Below, piece after piece: positions 32,070 to 44,527 of a DNA stretch of 58,183 bases. This DNA is from Butyricicoccus sp. Its GTDB lineage: Bacteria > Bacillota > Clostridia > Oscillospirales > Butyricicoccaceae. The DNA lies in assembly GCA_017886875.1 (NCBI GenBank), contig JAGHIZ010000066.1, positions 1-58,183 on the forward strand, given 5' to 3'. The position numbers were made by a program, and so were the translations under genes. Below the pieces are notes generated by a model. It did not search any database, was not told where the DNA came from, and was given only the letters and a program-made list of their open reading frames with translations. Numbering within the stretch: the first letter of the stretch is position 1; each line of letters opens with the position of its first letter.

Positions 32070-35000
32070 ATGATGGTAAAAGACGTACAACACGGCAAAA
32101 CCACCCGAAAGAGCTTCGCACGAATTGATGAGATTTTGGAAATGCCAAACCTTATCGAGGTTCAAAAGAAGTCATATGAATGGTTTCTAACCGATGGTCT
32201 GCGTGAGGTGTTTGATGATGTCGCTTCAATTACCGACTACACCGGAAACCTTGAGCTATCCTTTATAGGCTACAAGCTTGAGGATACACCAAAATACAGC
32301 GTAGAAGAATGTAAAGCTCGTGATGCAACATATGCTTGCCCTCTAAAGGTTAGTATGCGTTTGCATAACAAGGAAACAGGCGAAATCAAAGAGCAAGAAA
32401 TCTTTATGGGCGATTTCCCTCGTATGACTGAGTCTGGTACATTTATCATCAACGGTGCAGAACGTGCTATCGTTTCTCAGATTGTTCGTTCCCCAGGCGT
32501 GTACTACGGTCGTGAGCTGGACAAGACCGACAAGGCTCTACTATCAGCTACTGTTATCCCTTACCGTGGTGCTTGGCTTGAATATGAAACCGATATGAAC
32601 GATATTTTCTATGTTCGTATTGATAAAAACCGTAAAATCCCAATCACTTCCTTTATTCGTGCTATTGGTATTAAAACTGATGCTGAAATTTTGGAAATGT
32701 TTGGTGAAGATGAACGCATTCTCGCAACCTTAGACCGTGACCCTTCAAAAACTGTTGAAGAGGCTCTAATCGAAATCTATAAGAAAATGCGTCCAGGTGA
32801 ACCACCTTCTGTTGAGTCTGCGACCAACCTTATGAACGCTATGTTCTTTGATATGCGTCGTTATGATATATCCGCAGTAGGTCGTTATAAATATAATAAA
32901 AAGCTAAATATTGCTCGCCGTATTTCTGGTCAGAAAATGCTTGAAGCTGTTGTTGACCCTATGACTGGCGAAATTTTAGCTGAAGAAGGCGAAATTCTAA
33001 CCCGTGAAAAGGCTGTTGAAATTGCTAAACGTGGCGTTCATGGTGTTGTAGTTGAGTCAAGTGAAGGTAAACCTGTTAAGGTATTCGGCAATGGTATGGT
33101 TGATATCAATGATTTTTCCGATTACACAGGTTTTACTGCTGAAGAACTTGGAATTAAAGAAAAAGTTCGCTTTGTTGTCTTAAAGGAAATTATTGACGCT
33201 GGCGTTACTGGAGATGCTATGAAAAACGCTATCAATGAGCGTATGCTAGACCTTATTCCTAAGACAATTATTGTTGATGATATGCTCGCTACTATCTGTT
33301 ATCTGCTCAATATCGGCAATGGTATCGGCAGAGTAGACGATATAGACCATCTCGGTAACCGTCGTTTACGTTGCGTAGGTGAGCTGCTCCAGAACCAATT
33401 CCGCATTGGCTTTAGCCGTATGGAGCGTGTAATTCGTGAGCGTATGACAATTCAGGATTTAAGTTCTGTAACTCCTCAAAGTCTGATTAATATTCGCCCT
33501 GTTACCGCTGCTATTAAGGAATTTTTCGGTTCTTCTCCTCTTTCTCAGTTTATGGACCAGAATAACCCTCTGGCTGAGCTAACACATAAGCGTCGTATGT
33601 CTGCTCTTGGTCCAGGTGGTCTTTCTCGTGACCGTGCTTCATTTGAAGTTCGTGACGTTCATTACTCACACTATGGTCGTCTATGTCCTATAGAGACACC
33701 TGAAGGTCCTAATATCGGTCTTATCTCTTATCTGGCAACCTATGCTAGAATTAATGATTTTGGCTTTATTGAGGCTCCTTACCGTGTAATTGACAAAGAA
33801 ACAGGTAAGGTTACTAATGAAGTTCGTTATATGACTGCTGATGTTGAAGATGAATTTATCGTTTGTCAGGCTACTGAGCCACTAGATGAAAATGGCTGTC
33901 TAAAAAATGAACGTATCACTTGTCGTATGCGTGATGAGTTCGTTGAGGTTGACCGCAAGGACGTTGACCTAATGGACGTTTCTCCTCGTATGATGGTATC
34001 TGTTGCGACCGCTTTCATTCCATTCCTTGAGCATGATGACGCAAACCGTGCTTTGATGGGTGCAAACATGCAACGTCAGGCTGTGCCTCTACTTCGCACA
34101 GAAGCTCCTATTGTTGCAACTGGTATGGAATACAAAGCTGCGGTTGACTCTGGTACTATTCCTCTAGCTGAGGGTGACGGTACTGTTACCCGTGCTACTG
34201 CTCGTGAGGTTTGTGTAAAATATGACAATGGTCTTGAAAAGACCTACCCACTAACTAAATTTTTACGTTCTAACCAGTCTACCTGTATCAACATGCGTCC
34301 AATCGTTGACCTTGGCGAGCGTGTTAAGAAGGGTGATGTACTAGCTGATGGTCCATCTACTGATAAGGGCGAAATTGCTCTTGGTAAAAACGCACTTATC
34401 GGCTTTATGACTTGGGAAGGTTACAACTATGAGGACGCTGTTCTGCTTAATGAACGTTTAGTTCGTGAAGATATGTACACTTCTATCCATATCGAGGAAT
34501 ATGAGTCGGAGTCCCGTGATACCAAGCTAGGACCTGAAGAAATTACACGTGATGTACCAAACGTTGGTGAAGATGCTCTGCGTGACCTTGATGAACGTGG
34601 TATTATTCGTGTTGGTGCAGAAGTTCATGCTGGTGATATCCTTGTTGGTAAGGTAACTCCTAAGGGTGAAACCGAGCTGACAGCTGAAGAACGTCTACTC
34701 CGTGCTATCTTTGGTGAAAAAGCTCGTGAAGTTCGTGATACTTCCTTGAGAGCTCCTCATGGTGAATCTGGTATCGTTGTTGATGTTAAGGTATTTACAC
34801 GTGAAAACGGTGATGAGCTTTCTCCAGGTGTAAACATGGTTGTTCGTGTTTATATCGCTCAAAAGCGTAAAATCTCCGTTGGTGATAAAATGGCTGGTCG
34901 CCATGGTAACAAGGGTGTTGTTTCACGTATTTTACCTCAGGAAGATATGCCTTTCCTTGAAGATGGTACTCCTCTTGATATTGTGCTTAACCCTCTGGGC

Positions 35001-35801
35001 GTTCCTAGCCGTATGAACATCGGTCAGGTTCTTGAGGTTCATTTGGGCTTTGCAGCTAAAAAGCTCGGCTGGAAGATTGAAACCCCAGTATTTGATGGTG
35101 CTACACTTGAAGATATTAAGGAAACTCTGGTTGCTGCTGGCGTTTCTCCAGACGGTAAGAGTGTTCTTTATGATGGTCGTACTGGTGATAAGTTCGACAA
35201 CCCTGTAACTGTTGGTTATATGTACTACCTTAAACTTCACCATCTGGTTGATGATAAAATTCATGCTCGTTCAACTGGTCCTTACTCACTTGTAACTCAG
35301 CAACCTCTTGGCGGTAAAGCTCAGTTTGGTGGTCAGCGTTTCGGTGAAATGGAAGTTTGGGCTCTTGAGGCTTATGGTGCAGCTTATACACTTCAGGAAA
35401 TCCTAACCGTTAAGTCTGACGATATTACTGGTCGTGTTAAGACTTATGAGGCTATTGTTAAGGGTCATAATGTCCCTCAACCAGGTGTTCCTGAGTCATT
35501 TAAGGTTCTTGTTAAGGAACTTCAGTCACTTTGTCTTGATATCAAGGTTCTTGATGAGAATATGGAAGTTATTGAGCTATCTGAAGAAGATGACGATGAA
35601 GAAACAGGTCGTCAAATCGAAGAAACCACTGCTAATGTTGGCACAGATGAAGAATTTGCTGCTGCTGGTTATGGTATCAACGATGCAGAAGATGGCGATA
35701 TTGATTTAAGTGCATTTGACGCTGCCGCTGAGTTTGAAAGCGATGATGATTTCTCTGCTGAGGACTCCTATGGCGATGGCGATTTTGATATTGATATGTA
35801 A
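32070..35801 (+). CDS. rpoB: RNA polymerase beta subunit
   Basis: 1243-residue catalytic subunit. Signatures: RSPGVYYG, the rifampicin-site stretch [19 protein letters not shown] then [34 protein letters not shown], and [15 protein letters not shown]. In the rifampicin cluster the positions equivalent to E. coli D516, H526 and S531 are wild type, while Q510 is Pro and I530 is Met; these look like lineage variants. The C-terminus carries an extra acidic tail of about 70 residues (many Asp/Glu, ending GDFDIDM), longer than in model species. AAAAGGAGTG precedes two adjacent ATG codons; the first is used. Confidence 0.98.
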   Translation: MMVKDVQHGKTTRKSFARIDEILEMPNLIEVQKKSYEWFLTDGLREVFDDVASITDYTGNLELSFIGYKLEDTPKYSVEECKARDATYACPLKVSMRLHNKETGEIKEQEIFMGDFPRMTESGTFIINGAERAIVSQIVRSPGVYYGRELDKTDKALLSATVIPYRGAWLEYETDMNDIFYVRIDKNRKIPITSFIRAIGIKTDAEILEMFGEDERILATLDRDPSKTVEEALIEIYKKMRPGEPPSVESATNLMNAMFFDMRRYDISAVGRYKYNKKLNIARRISGQKMLEAVVDPMTGEILAEEGEILTREKAVEIAKRGVHGVVVESSEGKPVKVFGNGMVDINDFSDYTGFTAEELGIKEKVRFVVLKEIIDAGVTGDAMKNAINERMLDLIPKTIIVDDMLATICYLLNIGNGIGRVDDIDHLGNRRLRCVGELLQNQFRIGFSRMERVIRERMTIQDLSSVTPQSLINIRPVTAAIKEFFGSSPLSQFMDQNNPLAELTHKRRMSALGPGGLSRDRASFEVRDVHYSHYGRLCPIETPEGPNIGLISYLATYARINDFGFIEAPYRVIDKETGKVTNEVRYMTADVEDEFIVCQATEPLDENGCLKNERITCRMRDEFVEVDRKDVDLMDVSPRMMVSVATAFIPFLEHDDANRALMGANMQRQAVPLLRTEAPIVATGMEYKAAVDSGTIPLAEGDGTVTRATAREVCVKYDNGLEKTYPLTKFLRSNQSTCINMRPIVDLGERVKKGDVLADGPSTDKGEIALGKNALIGFMTWEGYNYEDAVLLNERLVREDMYTSIHIEEYESESRDTKLGPEEITRDVPNVGEDALRDLDERGIIRVGAEVHAGDILVGKVTPKGETELTAEERLLRAIFGEKAREVRDTSLRAPHGESGIVVDVKVFTRENGDELSPGVNMVVRVYIAQKRKISVGDKMAGRHGNKGVVSRILPQEDMPFLEDGTPLDIVLNPLGVPSRMNIGQVLEVHLGFAAKKLGWKIETPVFDGATLEDIKETLVAAGVSPDGKSVLYDGRTGDKFDNPVTVGYMYYLKLHHLVDDKIHARSTGPYSLVTQQPLGGKAQFGGQRFGEMEVWALEAYGAAYTLQEILTVKSDDITGRVKTYEAIVKGHNVPQPGVPESFKVLVKELQSLCLDIKVLDENMEVIELSEEDDDEETGRQIEETTANVGTDEEFAAAGYGINDAEDGDIDLSAFDAAAEFESDDDFSAEDSYGDGDFDIDM

Positions 35802-35834
35802 TACGGATTAGGGAAGGAGTAATACAATAAGATT

Positions 35835-38800
35835 ATGGGATATAACACATTTAATGCCATTAAAATCGGTTTGGCGTCGCCCGAACTTATCCGTGAATGG
35901 TCTTTTGGTGAGGTTAAAAAACCTGAAACCATTAACTACCGTACACTAAAACCAGAAAAAGATGGTCTTTTCTGTGAACGTATCTTTGGACCTACCAAGG
36001 ATTGGGAATGTCACTGTGGCAAGTATAAAAAGGTTAGATACAAAGGCAAAGTTTGTGATAAGTGTGGCGTAGAAGTTACACGTGCTAAAGTTCGTCGTGA
36101 GCGTATGGGACATATTGAGCTGGCTGCTCCTGTATCTCATATTTGGTACTTTAAAGGTATTCCATCTCGTATGGGCTTAATTCTTGATATCTCTCCAAGA
36201 GTGCTTGAGAAAGTTCTATACTTTGCTTCTTATATTGTAACTGACCCAGGTGACACACCGCTGATTAAAAAGCAAATTCTCACCGAAGTTGAATACAGAG
36301 ATATGCAGGAAAAATATGAGGACGATTTCACTGCTGAAATGGGTGCAGAAGCTATTCAAAAGCTTCTGCGTGAAATCGACCTTGATGCTCTTTCTAAAGA
36401 GCTTAGAAATGAACTCAAGGACGCTAGCGGTCAAAAGCGTATTCGTATAATTAAGCGTCTTGAGGTTGTTGAGTCATTCAGAGTTTCTGGCAACAAGCCT
36501 GAATGGATGATTATGGACGTTGTTCCTGTAATTCCGCCAGAAATTCGTCCTATGGTTCAACTTGACGGCGGTCGTTTCGCTACAAGCGACCTTAACGACC
36601 TTTACCGCCGTGTAATTAACCGTAACAACCGTTTAAAGCGTTTGTTAGAGCTAGGTGCTCCTGATATTATTGTTAGAAACGAAAAACGTATGTTACAAGA
36701 GGCTGTTGACGCTCTTATTGATAATGGTCGTCGTGGTCGTCCAGTAACTGGCCCTAATAACAGAGCATTAAAGAGCCTTTCTGATATGCTAAAGGGTAAG
36801 CAAGGTCGTTTCCGTCAAAACTTACTTGGTAAGCGTGTTGACTACTCTGGTCGTTCGGTTATCGTTGTAGGTCCAGACCTAAAGATTTATCAGTGTGGTT
36901 TGCCTAAAGAAATGGCTCTTGAGCTGTTTAAACCATTTATCATGAAGCGTCTAGTTGAAGATGGTCTTGCATCTAATATTAAGTCCGCTAAGAAAATGGT
37001 TGAACGTGCTAAAACTGAAGTTTGGGACGTATTGGCTGACATTATTAAAGGTCACCCTGTAATGCTAAACCGTGCTCCTACACTTCACCGTCTGGGTATT
37101 CAGGCATTTGAACCTGTTCTTGTTGAAGGTCGTGCTATTCGTCTGCACCCACTTGTTTGTACTGCGTTTAATGCTGACTTTGACGGTGACCAGATGGCGG
37201 TTCACGTTCCTCTATCTGCTGAGGCTCAGGCTGAGGCTCGTCTGCTTATGCTATCAGTTAATAACCTGTTAAAACCTCAGGACGGTAAGCCTGTTACTGT
37301 TCCTTCTCAGGATATGGTTCTAGGTGCTTATTACCTAACTATTGACCGTGACACTGAAGTTGGTGCTGGTAAAATCTTTACTTCACCAGATGAGGCTCTT
37401 ATGGCTTACGACCAAGGTGTTGTTGGTATTCATGCTCCAATTAAGGTTCGCATGACTAAAAATATAGGTGGCAAAACAATCTCTCGTATTGTTGATGCAA
37501 CTCCAGGTCGTCTTATTTTCAACGAACGTATTCCTCAGGATTTAGGCTTTGTTGAACGTGATGATGAACACTGTCTTGACCTTGAAATTATGTTTACTTG
37601 TGGTAAAAAGGAACTCGGTAAGATTATCGACCGTTGTATTCGTGTGCATGATTTCAATAAGACTGCTGAAGTTCTGGACGCTATCAAGTCTATGGGTTAT
37701 AAATACTCAACCCGTGGTGCATTAACCGTTGCGGTTGCTGATATGCTTGTACCAGAAGGTAAAGAGCAGCTTGTTCGTGAGGCTGAACAAAAGGTTGCCC
37801 AAATTGATAGAAAATATAAACGTGGTTTTATCACTGATGAAGAACGTTACCGTTTAACCGTTGCTGAATGGGAAGACACAACAAAGAAGGTTACTGCTAA
37901 ACTTCAAGAAAATATGAAGGCTGAACGTCATAACCCAATTCATATGATGGCTGACTCTGGTGCTCGTGGTAGTATCAACCAAATACGTCAGCTTGCTGGT
38001 ATGCGTGGTCTGATGGCTTCAACATCAGGTAAAACTATCGAAATCCCTATTAAGTCTAATTTCCGTGAAGGTCTTTCCGTACTTGAATACTTTATCGCTG
38101 CTCGTGGTGCGAGAAAGGGTATGGCGGATACTGCTCTTAGAACTGCGGACTCTGGTTACCTAACTCGTCGTTTGGTTGATGTTTCTCAGGACGTTATCAT
38201 TCGTGAAGAAGATTGTGGTGCTACTAAGGGTATCTGGGTTGAGGATATCAAGGAAGGAAATCAGATTATTGAAACATTCCGTGAACGTCTGCTTGGTCGT
38301 TATCCTGTTGATGATGTTATGCACCCAGAAACAGGGGAATTGCTTGTATCCAAGGAAACTATGATTAAGGACGCCGAGGCTGATATAATTGTAAATGCTG
38401 GTATTACTAAGTTACAAATTCGCTCTGTTCTTGAATGTCGTTCTCGTAAGGGCGTTTGCTCTCACTGTTATGGTATGAACCTTGCTGCAGGTGCTCCTTG
38501 TGGTATGGGTGAAGCTGTTGGTATTATCGCTGCTCAGTCTATCGGTGAACCAGGTACTCAGCTTACAATGCGTACCTTCCATACCGGTGGTGTTGCAGGT
38601 AGCGATATCACCCAAGGTCTTCCTAGAGTTGAAGAACTGTTTGAAGCTCGTAAGCCTAAGAAAGTTGCAACTCTTGCCGAAATTTCTGGTGTTGTTCGTA
38701 TTGAGGAGTCTCGTCGCTCTACTCTTAAAACTATTAACATTGTTAACCCTGAAAATGGCGATACTCGTTCTTATCAGCTTGCTTCTTCTTCTGGTATTAA

Positions 38801-39365
38801 GGTTGAGGACGGTCAAACAGTTAAACAGGGTGATATGCTAAATGAAGGTGCTTTAAGCCCTCATGATATTCTGCGTATACTTGACCCTCGTGCGGTTCAT
38901 GACTATGAAATTAAGGAAGTTCAAAAGGTTTATCGTCAACAAGGTGTTGATATCAACGATAAGCATATCGAAGTTATTGTTCGTCAGATGATGCGTAAGG
39001 TTAAAGTTGAAGATGCTGGTGATGCAGCAGTGCTTCCAGGCTCTGTTATTGACCTACTGGAATTTGAGGATTACAATAACGAAGTCCAAAAGCGTATTGA
39101 TGCTGGTGAAACTGGTCTTAAATTCGCTACTTGCAGCCCAACTCTTATGGGTATCACTAAGGCTTCTCTTGCTACGGAGTCATTCCTATCTGCTGCTTCA
39201 TTCCAAGAAACAACACGTGTTCTTACTGATGCAGCTATTAAGGGTAAAATTGACCCACTGCTAGGTCTTAAAGAAAATGTTATTATTGGTAAGCTAATTC
39301 CAGCTGGTTCTGGTATGCAAGAATACAGAAATGGTCATTATGAACAGACTGTAAGTCTTGACTAA
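35835..39365 (+). CDS. rpoC: RNA polymerase beta' subunit
   Basis: 1176 residues. The N-terminal zinc site [20 protein letters not shown], the absolutely conserved catalytic [27 protein letters not shown], the bridge/trigger region [18 protein letters not shown] and the second Cys set ([13 protein letters not shown]) are intact. It lies 33 nt after rpoB. AAGGAG is 15 nt from the ATG, longer than ideal; an in-frame ATT one codon upstream is the only nearer alternative and I keep the ATG because [16 protein letters not shown] matches the family start. Confidence 0.98.
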   Translation: MGYNTFNAIKIGLASPELIREWSFGEVKKPETINYRTLKPEKDGLFCERIFGPTKDWECHCGKYKKVRYKGKVCDKCGVEVTRAKVRRERMGHIELAAPVSHIWYFKGIPSRMGLILDISPRVLEKVLYFASYIVTDPGDTPLIKKQILTEVEYRDMQEKYEDDFTAEMGAEAIQKLLREIDLDALSKELRNELKDASGQKRIRIIKRLEVVESFRVSGNKPEWMIMDVVPVIPPEIRPMVQLDGGRFATSDLNDLYRRVINRNNRLKRLLELGAPDIIVRNEKRMLQEAVDALIDNGRRGRPVTGPNNRALKSLSDMLKGKQGRFRQNLLGKRVDYSGRSVIVVGPDLKIYQCGLPKEMALELFKPFIMKRLVEDGLASNIKSAKKMVERAKTEVWDVLADIIKGHPVMLNRAPTLHRLGIQAFEPVLVEGRAIRLHPLVCTAFNADFDGDQMAVHVPLSAEAQAEARLLMLSVNNLLKPQDGKPVTVPSQDMVLGAYYLTIDRDTEVGAGKIFTSPDEALMAYDQGVVGIHAPIKVRMTKNIGGKTISRIVDATPGRLIFNERIPQDLGFVERDDEHCLDLEIMFTCGKKELGKIIDRCIRVHDFNKTAEVLDAIKSMGYKYSTRGALTVAVADMLVPEGKEQLVREAEQKVAQIDRKYKRGFITDEERYRLTVAEWEDTTKKVTAKLQENMKAERHNPIHMMADSGARGSINQIRQLAGMRGLMASTSGKTIEIPIKSNFREGLSVLEYFIAARGARKGMADTALRTADSGYLTRRLVDVSQDVIIREEDCGATKGIWVEDIKEGNQIIETFRERLLGRYPVDDVMHPETGELLVSKETMIKDAEADIIVNAGITKLQIRSVLECRSRKGVCSHCYGMNLAAGAPCGMGEAVGIIAAQSIGEPGTQLTMRTFHTGGVAGSDITQGLPRVEELFEARKPKKVATLAEISGVVRIEESRRSTLKTINIVNPENGDTRSYQLASSSGIKVEDGQTVKQGDMLNEGALSPHDILRILDPRAVHDYEIKEVQKVYRQQGVDINDKHIEVIVRQMMRKVKVEDAGDAAVLPGSVIDLLEFEDYNNEVQKRIDAGETGLKFATCSPTLMGITKASLATESFLSAASFQETTRVLTDAAIKGKIDPLLGLKENVIIGKLIPAGSGMQEYRNGHYEQTVSLD

Positions 39366-39374
39366 TTATATTAA

Positions 39375-39408
39375 ATCAGGTTAGTATAGTTACTAACCTG
39401 ATTTTTTT
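39375..39408 (+). terminator. rpoBC terminator
   Basis: ATCAGGTTAGT pairs with ACTAACCTGAT over a 6-nt loop, then a T-run. 39409-39550 shows no gene. Confidence 0.92.
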
Positions 39409-39550
39409 ATATATACATGTATAAAAACTGTAAATATGTACACAATAAAAATACAAAGTCCGCACTAAAAGGACATACCCAAAAAGTTGCACAGTTTATA
39501 GAGAATAAAGCTGAAAAAACTCACCTAAATGGAGAAAAAAGAAAAAACAC

Positions 39551-39579
39551 TTGACCTTATAGGGGTGAGCCGTTATACT
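39551..39579 (+). promoter_or_regulatory. Promoter of the L7Ae-rpsL-rpsG-fusA operon
   Basis: TTGACC (39551-39556), 17-bp spacer, TATACT (39574-39579), 31 nt upstream of the first start codon. Confidence 0.85.
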
Positions 39580-39609
39580 ATTATCGTATGCGGTATAGGA
39601 GGGAATAAA

Positions 39610-39855
39610 ATGCTTTCTCAATTATCAGCGGCGTCCAAAGTCGTGGGCGTAAAACAGTCCGCTAAGGCAATAAAATCTGGCAGGGCTGACCGTGTTTATA
39701 TTGCACTTGATGCAGAACAACGTGTACTGCGTCCAATATGCGAACTGTGCCGCCAAATGCAGGTCGAAGTCGAAGAAGTGGCCACTATGGCTGAACTCGG
39801 CGATGCTTGTATGATTGATGTTGGTGCAGCAGTCGTTACTGTGCTGACAGAATAA
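39610..39855 (+). CDS. Ribosomal L7Ae/L30e-like protein
   Basis: 81-residue protein of the kink-turn RNA-binding L7Ae/L30e family (YbxF/RplGB type), normally found exactly here between rpoC and rpsL in Firmicutes. Signatures: AKAIKSGRADRVYIALDAEQRV, LCRQMQVEVEEVATMAELGDACMIDVGAAVV. It starts at ATG 39610 after TAGGAGGG; the longer frame from 39529 would start upstream of the promoter. Likely binds a kink-turn in rRNA or a leader; exact role is not established. Confidence 0.9.
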   Translation: MLSQLSAASKVVGVKQSAKAIKSGRADRVYIALDAEQRVLRPICELCRQMQVEVEEVATMAELGDACMIDVGAAVVTVLTE

Positions 39856-39923
39856 TTTTTTGCTGATAACCATTTCGGTTTATCATAAATTATATTTTAT
39901 TCTTTAAAGAAGGAGGAGAAAGA

Positions 39924-40343
39924 ATGCCTACTTTTAATCAGCTCGTACGCAAGGGACGTGAGGTAACTAAGGCAAAGTCCACAGCTCCAGCTCTTCAGGT
40001 TGGCTACAACTCTCAGAAGAAAAAGCAGACTGACCAGTCCGCACCACAAAAGCGTGGCGTTTGTACCACTGTTAAGACAATGACACCTAAGAAGCCTAAC
40101 TCTGCACTTCGTAAGATTGCCCGTGTTCGTCTGACAAATGGTATGGAAGTTTCCGCTTACATTCCAGGTATCGGTCATAACCTACAGGAGCACTCCGTAG
40201 TTATGGTTCGTGGCGGTCGTGTAAAGGACCTTCCAGGTGTACGTTACCACATTATCCGCGGTACTCTGGATACTCAGGGTGTTGCAAACCGTAAGCAGGC
40301 TCGTTCCAAGTACGGTGCTAAGCGTCCTAAGGCTGGCAAGTAA
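39924..40343 (+). CDS. rpsL: Ribosomal protein S12
   Basis: 139-residue decoding-centre protein, with the Firmicutes-type N-terminal insertion ([21 protein letters not shown]) that makes it longer than the E. coli form. [16 protein letters not shown] and [17 protein letters not shown] are present with Lys at both classical streptomycin-resistance positions, so the wild-type allele. Binding site GAAGGAGGAG. Confidence 0.98.
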   Translation: MPTFNQLVRKGREVTKAKSTAPALQVGYNSQKKKQTDQSAPQKRGVCTTVKTMTPKKPNSALRKIARVRLTNGMEVSAYIPGIGHNLQEHSVVMVRGGRVKDLPGVRYHIIRGTLDTQGVANRKQARSKYGAKRPKAGK

Positions 40344-40354
40344 TTTTTTAAGCC

Positions 40355-40500
40355 TTAAAAGACTTTGATTTGAACTTATAACAGTTTCAGCAAAGCAAAT
40401 GTTAGGTTTTAAAAACCTATCGCTTTGTCCTGAGTGTTTTTCATATAGATTTTTTTATTTGGGAAACCTCGGACACAACACAGTAAATATAAATTTACTG
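40355..40500 (+). promoter_or_regulatory. Structured rpsL-rpsG intergenic RNA
   Basis: The 203-nt spacer is unusually long for this operon. CAGCAAAGC (about 40388-40396) pairs with GCTTTG..CTG (about 40431-40442) around an inner TAGGTTT/AAACCTA stem, and is followed by GTGTTTTT. A second stem, CAGTAAAT/ATTTACTG (about 40481-40500), precedes the rpsG binding site. This could be an autoregulatory S7 or S12 site or a partial attenuator; I see no independent strong promoter. Confidence 0.5.
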
Positions 40501-40546
40501 AGTACCTATGAAATCATATTAAATAATAATGAAGGAGGGAAGTAAA

Positions 40547-41017
40547 GTGCCAAGAAGAGGAAATGTTCCCAAGAGAGACGTTCTGCCAGACCCAATGTAT
40601 AATTCTAAGCTCGTTACTAAGCTGGTAAACTCTATCATGCTAGACGGTAAGAAGGGTGTTGCACAGAAGGTTGTTTATGGTGCTTTTGACATCGTTCGAG
40701 ATAAGACCGGTCGTGAACCTTTGGAGGTTTTCACCGAAGCAATGGAAAATATTATGCCTAGCCTGGAAGTTAAGGCTCGCCGTGTAGGTGGTGCTACTTA
40801 TCAGGTACCAATGGAAGTTCGTCCTGAGCGTCGTCAGACTCTAGGTCTACGTTGGATTACTAAGTACTCCCGTGCTCGTTCTGAGAAGACCATGCGTGCT
40901 CGTCTGGCTGGCGAAATTCTGGACGCAGCTAACAATCTGGGTGGCTCTGTTAAGAAGCGTGAGGACACTCACAAGATGGCAGAGGCTAACAAGGCATTCG
41001 CTCACTATCGTTATTAA
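40547..41017 (+). CDS. rpsG: Ribosomal protein S7
   Basis: 30S head-assembly protein, 156 residues from GTG 40547, exactly the usual length. GAAGGAGGGA lies just upstream; the longer frame from ATG 40529 would place the binding site inside the gene. Signatures [52 protein letters not shown] and [19 protein letters not shown]. Confidence 0.98.
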   Translation: MPRRGNVPKRDVLPDPMYNSKLVTKLVNSIMLDGKKGVAQKVVYGAFDIVRDKTGREPLEVFTEAMENIMPSLEVKARRVGGATYQVPMEVRPERRQTLGLRWITKYSRARSEKTMRARLAGEILDAANNLGGSVKKREDTHKMAEANKAFAHYRY

Positions 41018-41050
41018 TAAACCGATAGAATTTCTGAAAGGAGAGCAATT

Positions 41051-43156
41051 ATGCCTAGAGAATATTCGCTGGAAAATACCAGAAATATCGGCATCATGGC
41101 ACACATCGATGCTGGTAAAACTACTACTACCGAGCGTATCCTGTATTACACAGGTGTAAACTATAAAATCGGTGATACCCATGACGGTACCGCTACTATG
41201 GACTGGATGGAGCAGGAGCAAGAGCGTGGTATTACTATCACTTCTGCTGCAACTACCTGTCACTGGTCTGGTTCTCGTAACCAGTACCCAGAACACCGTA
41301 TTAACATCATCGACACCCCAGGTCACGTTGACTTTACTATTGAAGTTCAGCGTTCCCTTCGTGTACTTGACGGCTCTGTAACCGTTTTCTGTGCTAAGGG
41401 TGGCGTTGAGCCTCAGTCTGAAACCGTTTGGCATCAGGCTGACGATTATCATGTACCTCGTATGGCGTTCGTTAATAAAATGGACATCATGGGTGCTGAT
41501 TTCTTCAACGTTGTTAAGATGATGAAGGACCGTCTAAAGTGTAATGCTGTTCCAATTCAGCTTCCAATCGGTGCTGAGGACACATTTAAGGGTATTGTTG
41601 ACCTTATGACCATGCGTGCTGAGGTTTACTATGATGACCTTGGTAAAGATGTTCGTGATGAGGATATCCCAGAAGATTTAGTTGATATGGCTCAAGAATA
41701 TCATGACGCTATGGTTGAATCTATCTGTGAGCTTGACGAGGAACTAATGATGAAGTACCTCGAAGGCGAAGAAATCACTGTTGATGAGCTAAAGGCTGCA
41801 CTGCGTAAGGGTGTTTGTAATGTACAGATTATCCCTGTAATGTGTGGTACTGCATATCGTAACAAGGGCGTTCAGATGCTTCTTGACGCTGTTGTTGATT
41901 ATATGCCAGCTCCAACTGACGTTCCTATGATTAAGGGCGTTAACCCAGATACCGAGGAAGAGGACTCCCGTCCATCTAGCGACGAAGCTCCATTCTCCGC
42001 TCTGGCATTTAAGATTATGACCGACCCTTATGTAGGTCGTTTAACATTCTTCCGTGTATACTCCGGTACTCTAACTGCTGGTTCTTCTGTACTGAATGCA
42101 ACTAAGGGTAACCGTGAGCGTATGGGTCGTATCCTTCAGATGCACGCTAATGCTCGTAAGGATATTGATATCGTTTACTCTGGTGATATCGCTGCTGCTG
42201 TTGGTCTAAAGAACACAACAACTGGTGATACACTTTGTGACGAAAAGCACCCAATTATTCTTGAATCCATGAATTTCCCAGACCCAGTTATCCGTGTTGC
42301 TATTGAGCCTAAGACTAAGGCTGGTCAGGAAAAGATGGGTATTGCTCTAACTAAGCTTGCAGAAGAGGACCCAACTTTCCGTACATGGACTGATGAGGAA
42401 ACTGGACAGACTATTATCGCTGGTATGGGTGAGCTTCACCTAGAAATCATCGTTGACCGTCTGCTTCGTGAATTTAAGGTAGAGGCTAACGTTGGTGAAC
42501 CTCAGGTTGCTTATAAAGAAACTATTCGTCGCTCTGCTGACGTTGATATGAAGTATGCTCGTCAGTCTGGTGGTAAGGGTCAATATGGTCACGTTAAGAT
42601 TATTGTTGAGCCTAACGAGTCCGGTAAGGGTTACGAATTTATCAATAAGATTGTTGGTGGTGCTATTCCTAAGGAATACATCGAGCCAGTAAATCAGGGT
42701 ATTCAGGGTGCTATGCAAGCTGGTGTACTCGCTGGTTATCCAGTTGTTGATGTTAAGGTTACTCTGTATGATGGTTCTTTCCATGAAGTTGACTCATCTG
42801 AAATGGCATTTAAGATTGCTGGTTCTATGGCATTTAAGGAAGCTATGCGTAAAGCTGAGCCAGTTCTTATGGAGCCTATTATGCAGGTTGACGTTCTTGT
42901 TCCAGAAGATTACATGGGTGACGTTATCGGCGGCTTAAATGCTCGTCGTGGTCAAATCCAAGGTATGGAACCTCGTGGCGGCGTTCAGGCAGTAGGTGCT
43001 GCTGTGCCTCTATCTGAAATGTTCGGTTATGCTACTGCTCTGCGTTCTAGCACTCAGGGTCGTGGTCAGTATACCATGCAGCCTAGCCACTATACAGAAG
43101 TGCCAAAGTCTGTTCAAGACAAAATTATTGACGCTAGAACAAAAAATAACGATTAA
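41051..43156 (+). CDS. fusA: Elongation factor G
   Basis: Translocation GTPase, 701 residues. G-domain motifs [27 protein letters not shown] and NKMD are intact; switch I region [12 protein letters not shown]; domains III-V end with [26 protein letters not shown] precedes the ATG, 33 nt after rpsG. Confidence 0.98.
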   Translation: MPREYSLENTRNIGIMAHIDAGKTTTTERILYYTGVNYKIGDTHDGTATMDWMEQEQERGITITSAATTCHWSGSRNQYPEHRINIIDTPGHVDFTIEVQRSLRVLDGSVTVFCAKGGVEPQSETVWHQADDYHVPRMAFVNKMDIMGADFFNVVKMMKDRLKCNAVPIQLPIGAEDTFKGIVDLMTMRAEVYYDDLGKDVRDEDIPEDLVDMAQEYHDAMVESICELDEELMMKYLEGEEITVDELKAALRKGVCNVQIIPVMCGTAYRNKGVQMLLDAVVDYMPAPTDVPMIKGVNPDTEEEDSRPSSDEAPFSALAFKIMTDPYVGRLTFFRVYSGTLTAGSSVLNATKGNRERMGRILQMHANARKDIDIVYSGDIAAAVGLKNTTTGDTLCDEKHPIILESMNFPDPVIRVAIEPKTKAGQEKMGIALTKLAEEDPTFRTWTDEETGQTIIAGMGELHLEIIVDRLLREFKVEANVGEPQVAYKETIRRSADVDMKYARQSGGKGQYGHVKIIVEPNESGKGYEFINKIVGGAIPKEYIEPVNQGIQGAMQAGVLAGYPVVDVKVTLYDGSFHEVDSSEMAFKIAGSMAFKEAMRKAEPVLMEPIMQVDVLVPEDYMGDVIGGLNARRGQIQGMEPRGGVQAVGAAVPLSEMFGYATALRSSTQGRGQYTMQPSHYTEVPKSVQDKIIDARTKNND

Positions 43157-43169
43157 AAGTTATTGATTT

Positions 43170-43210
43170 TTTCACTTGTATGATTTAAAATAGTTATACA
43201 AGTGTACTAA
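43170..43210 (+). promoter_or_regulatory. Inverted repeat between fusA and tuf
   Basis: CACTTGTAT and ATACAAGTG form a 9-bp stem with a 14-nt AT-rich loop. There is no T-run, so it is more likely an RNA processing or regulatory stem than a terminator. Confidence 0.4.
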
Positions 43211-43261
43211 TATTGAATAAAAAATTCACTAAATTTAAAATTCCTAAGGAGGCTATCCAAA

Positions 43262-44464
43262 ATGGCAAAGGAAAAATTTGACCGCTCCCTGCCACACGTT
43301 AACATTGGTACTATCGGCCACGTTGACCATGGCAAGACTACTCTAACCGCTGCAATCACTAAGGTGCTTGCTATGGCTGGTGCTGCTGAGTATCAGGCAT
43401 ATGACGCAATCGACAAGGCTCCAGAAGAGAAGGAGCGTGGTATTACAATTAACACTGCTCACGTTGAGTATCATACTGACAAGCGTCACTACGCTCACGT
43501 TGACTGCCCAGGCCATGCTGACTACGTTAAAAATATGATTACTGGTGCTGCTCAGATGGACGGTGCTATCCTTGTTGTATCCGCTGCTGACGGCCCAATG
43601 CCTCAGACTCGTGAGCATATTCTGCTTTCCCGTCAGGTTGGCGTTCCTTACATCGTTGTATTCATGAACAAGGCTGACCAGGTTGACGACGAAGAGCTTC
43701 TTGACCTAGTTGAAATGGAAATCCGTGACCTGCTATCCTCTTACGAGTTCCCAGGTGATGACGTTCCAGTAATCCGTGGTTCTGCTCTGAACGTTCTAAC
43801 TTGTGAGTCTAACGATCCAAACGCTCCAGAGTATGCTTGCATTCGTGAGCTGATGGACGCTGTTGACTCTTATATCCCAACTCCAGACCGTGCTGCTGAC
43901 AAGCCTTTCATTATGCCAGTCGAGGACGTATTCTCTATCACTGGTCGTGGTACTGTTGCTACTGGTCGTGTAGAGCGTGGTCAGCTGAAGCTGAACGAAG
44001 AAGTTGAAATCGTAGGTCTGATGGAAGCTCCTCGTAAGACTGTTGTTACTGGTATCGAAATGTTCCGTAAGCTTCTTGATTATGCTGAAGCAGGCGACAA
44101 CATCGGTGCTCTTCTACGTGGTGTTCAGAAGACTGACATTCAGCGTGGTCAGGTTCTTGCAAAGCCAGGTTCCATTCACCCACACACTAAGTTCAAGGGT
44201 CAGGTTTACGTTCTGAAGAAGGAAGAAGGCGGTCGTCATACTCCTTTCTTCAACAACTACCGTCCACAGTTCTACTTCCGTACAACTGACGTTACTGGCG
44301 TTATCTCTCTACCAGAAGGCACTGAAATGTGTATGCCAGGCGACAACGTTGAAATGGACGTTGAACTGATTACTCCAATCGCTATCGAAGAAGGTCTACG
44401 TTTCGCTATCCGTGAGGGTGGTCGTACTGTAGGTTCTGGCGTTGTTGTTAAGATTAACGATTAA
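43262..44464 (+). CDS. tuf: Elongation factor Tu
   Basis: Delivers aminoacyl-tRNA to the ribosome; 400 residues. [50 protein letters not shown] and the C-terminal [21 protein letters not shown] are standard. The gene uses noticeably more optimised codons than neighbours, as expected for its expression level. Binding site AAGGAGG. Confidence 0.98.
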   Translation: MAKEKFDRSLPHVNIGTIGHVDHGKTTLTAAITKVLAMAGAAEYQAYDAIDKAPEEKERGITINTAHVEYHTDKRHYAHVDCPGHADYVKNMITGAAQMDGAILVVSAADGPMPQTREHILLSRQVGVPYIVVFMNKADQVDDEELLDLVEMEIRDLLSSYEFPGDDVPVIRGSALNVLTCESNDPNAPEYACIRELMDAVDSYIPTPDRAADKPFIMPVEDVFSITGRGTVATGRVERGQLKLNEEVEIVGLMEAPRKTVVTGIEMFRKLLDYAEAGDNIGALLRGVQKTDIQRGQVLAKPGSIHPHTKFKGQVYVLKKEEGGRHTPFFNNYRPQFYFRTTDVTGVISLPEGTEMCMPGDNVEMDVELITPIAIEEGLRFAIREGGRTVGSGVVVKIND

Positions 44465-44492
44465 TTTTACTTTCGCTTAGATAATAAATTAT

Positions 44493-44527
44493 AAAATCCC
44501 GTCTGATTTATTTCAGACGGGATTTTT
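44493..44527. terminator. Bidirectional terminator, tuf/fbp
   Basis: AAATCCCGTCTGA pairs with TCAGACGGGATTT over a 6-nt loop, with T-run after tuf and A-run before it for the convergent fbp gene. Confidence 0.93.

Noticed and set aside
38412-38841. Overlapping frames on both strands inside rpoC
   Set aside because: Shadows of rpoC; Leu/Val-rich or Asn/Thr-rich composition typical of shifted reading.
40847-41452. 201-codon open frame on the minus strand across rpsG-fusA
   Set aside because: Antisense to two certain genes; the long openness follows from their biased codon use.
43170-43210. Terminator between fusA and tuf
   Set aside because: A perfect 9-bp stem but no T-run; kept only as an inverted repeat.
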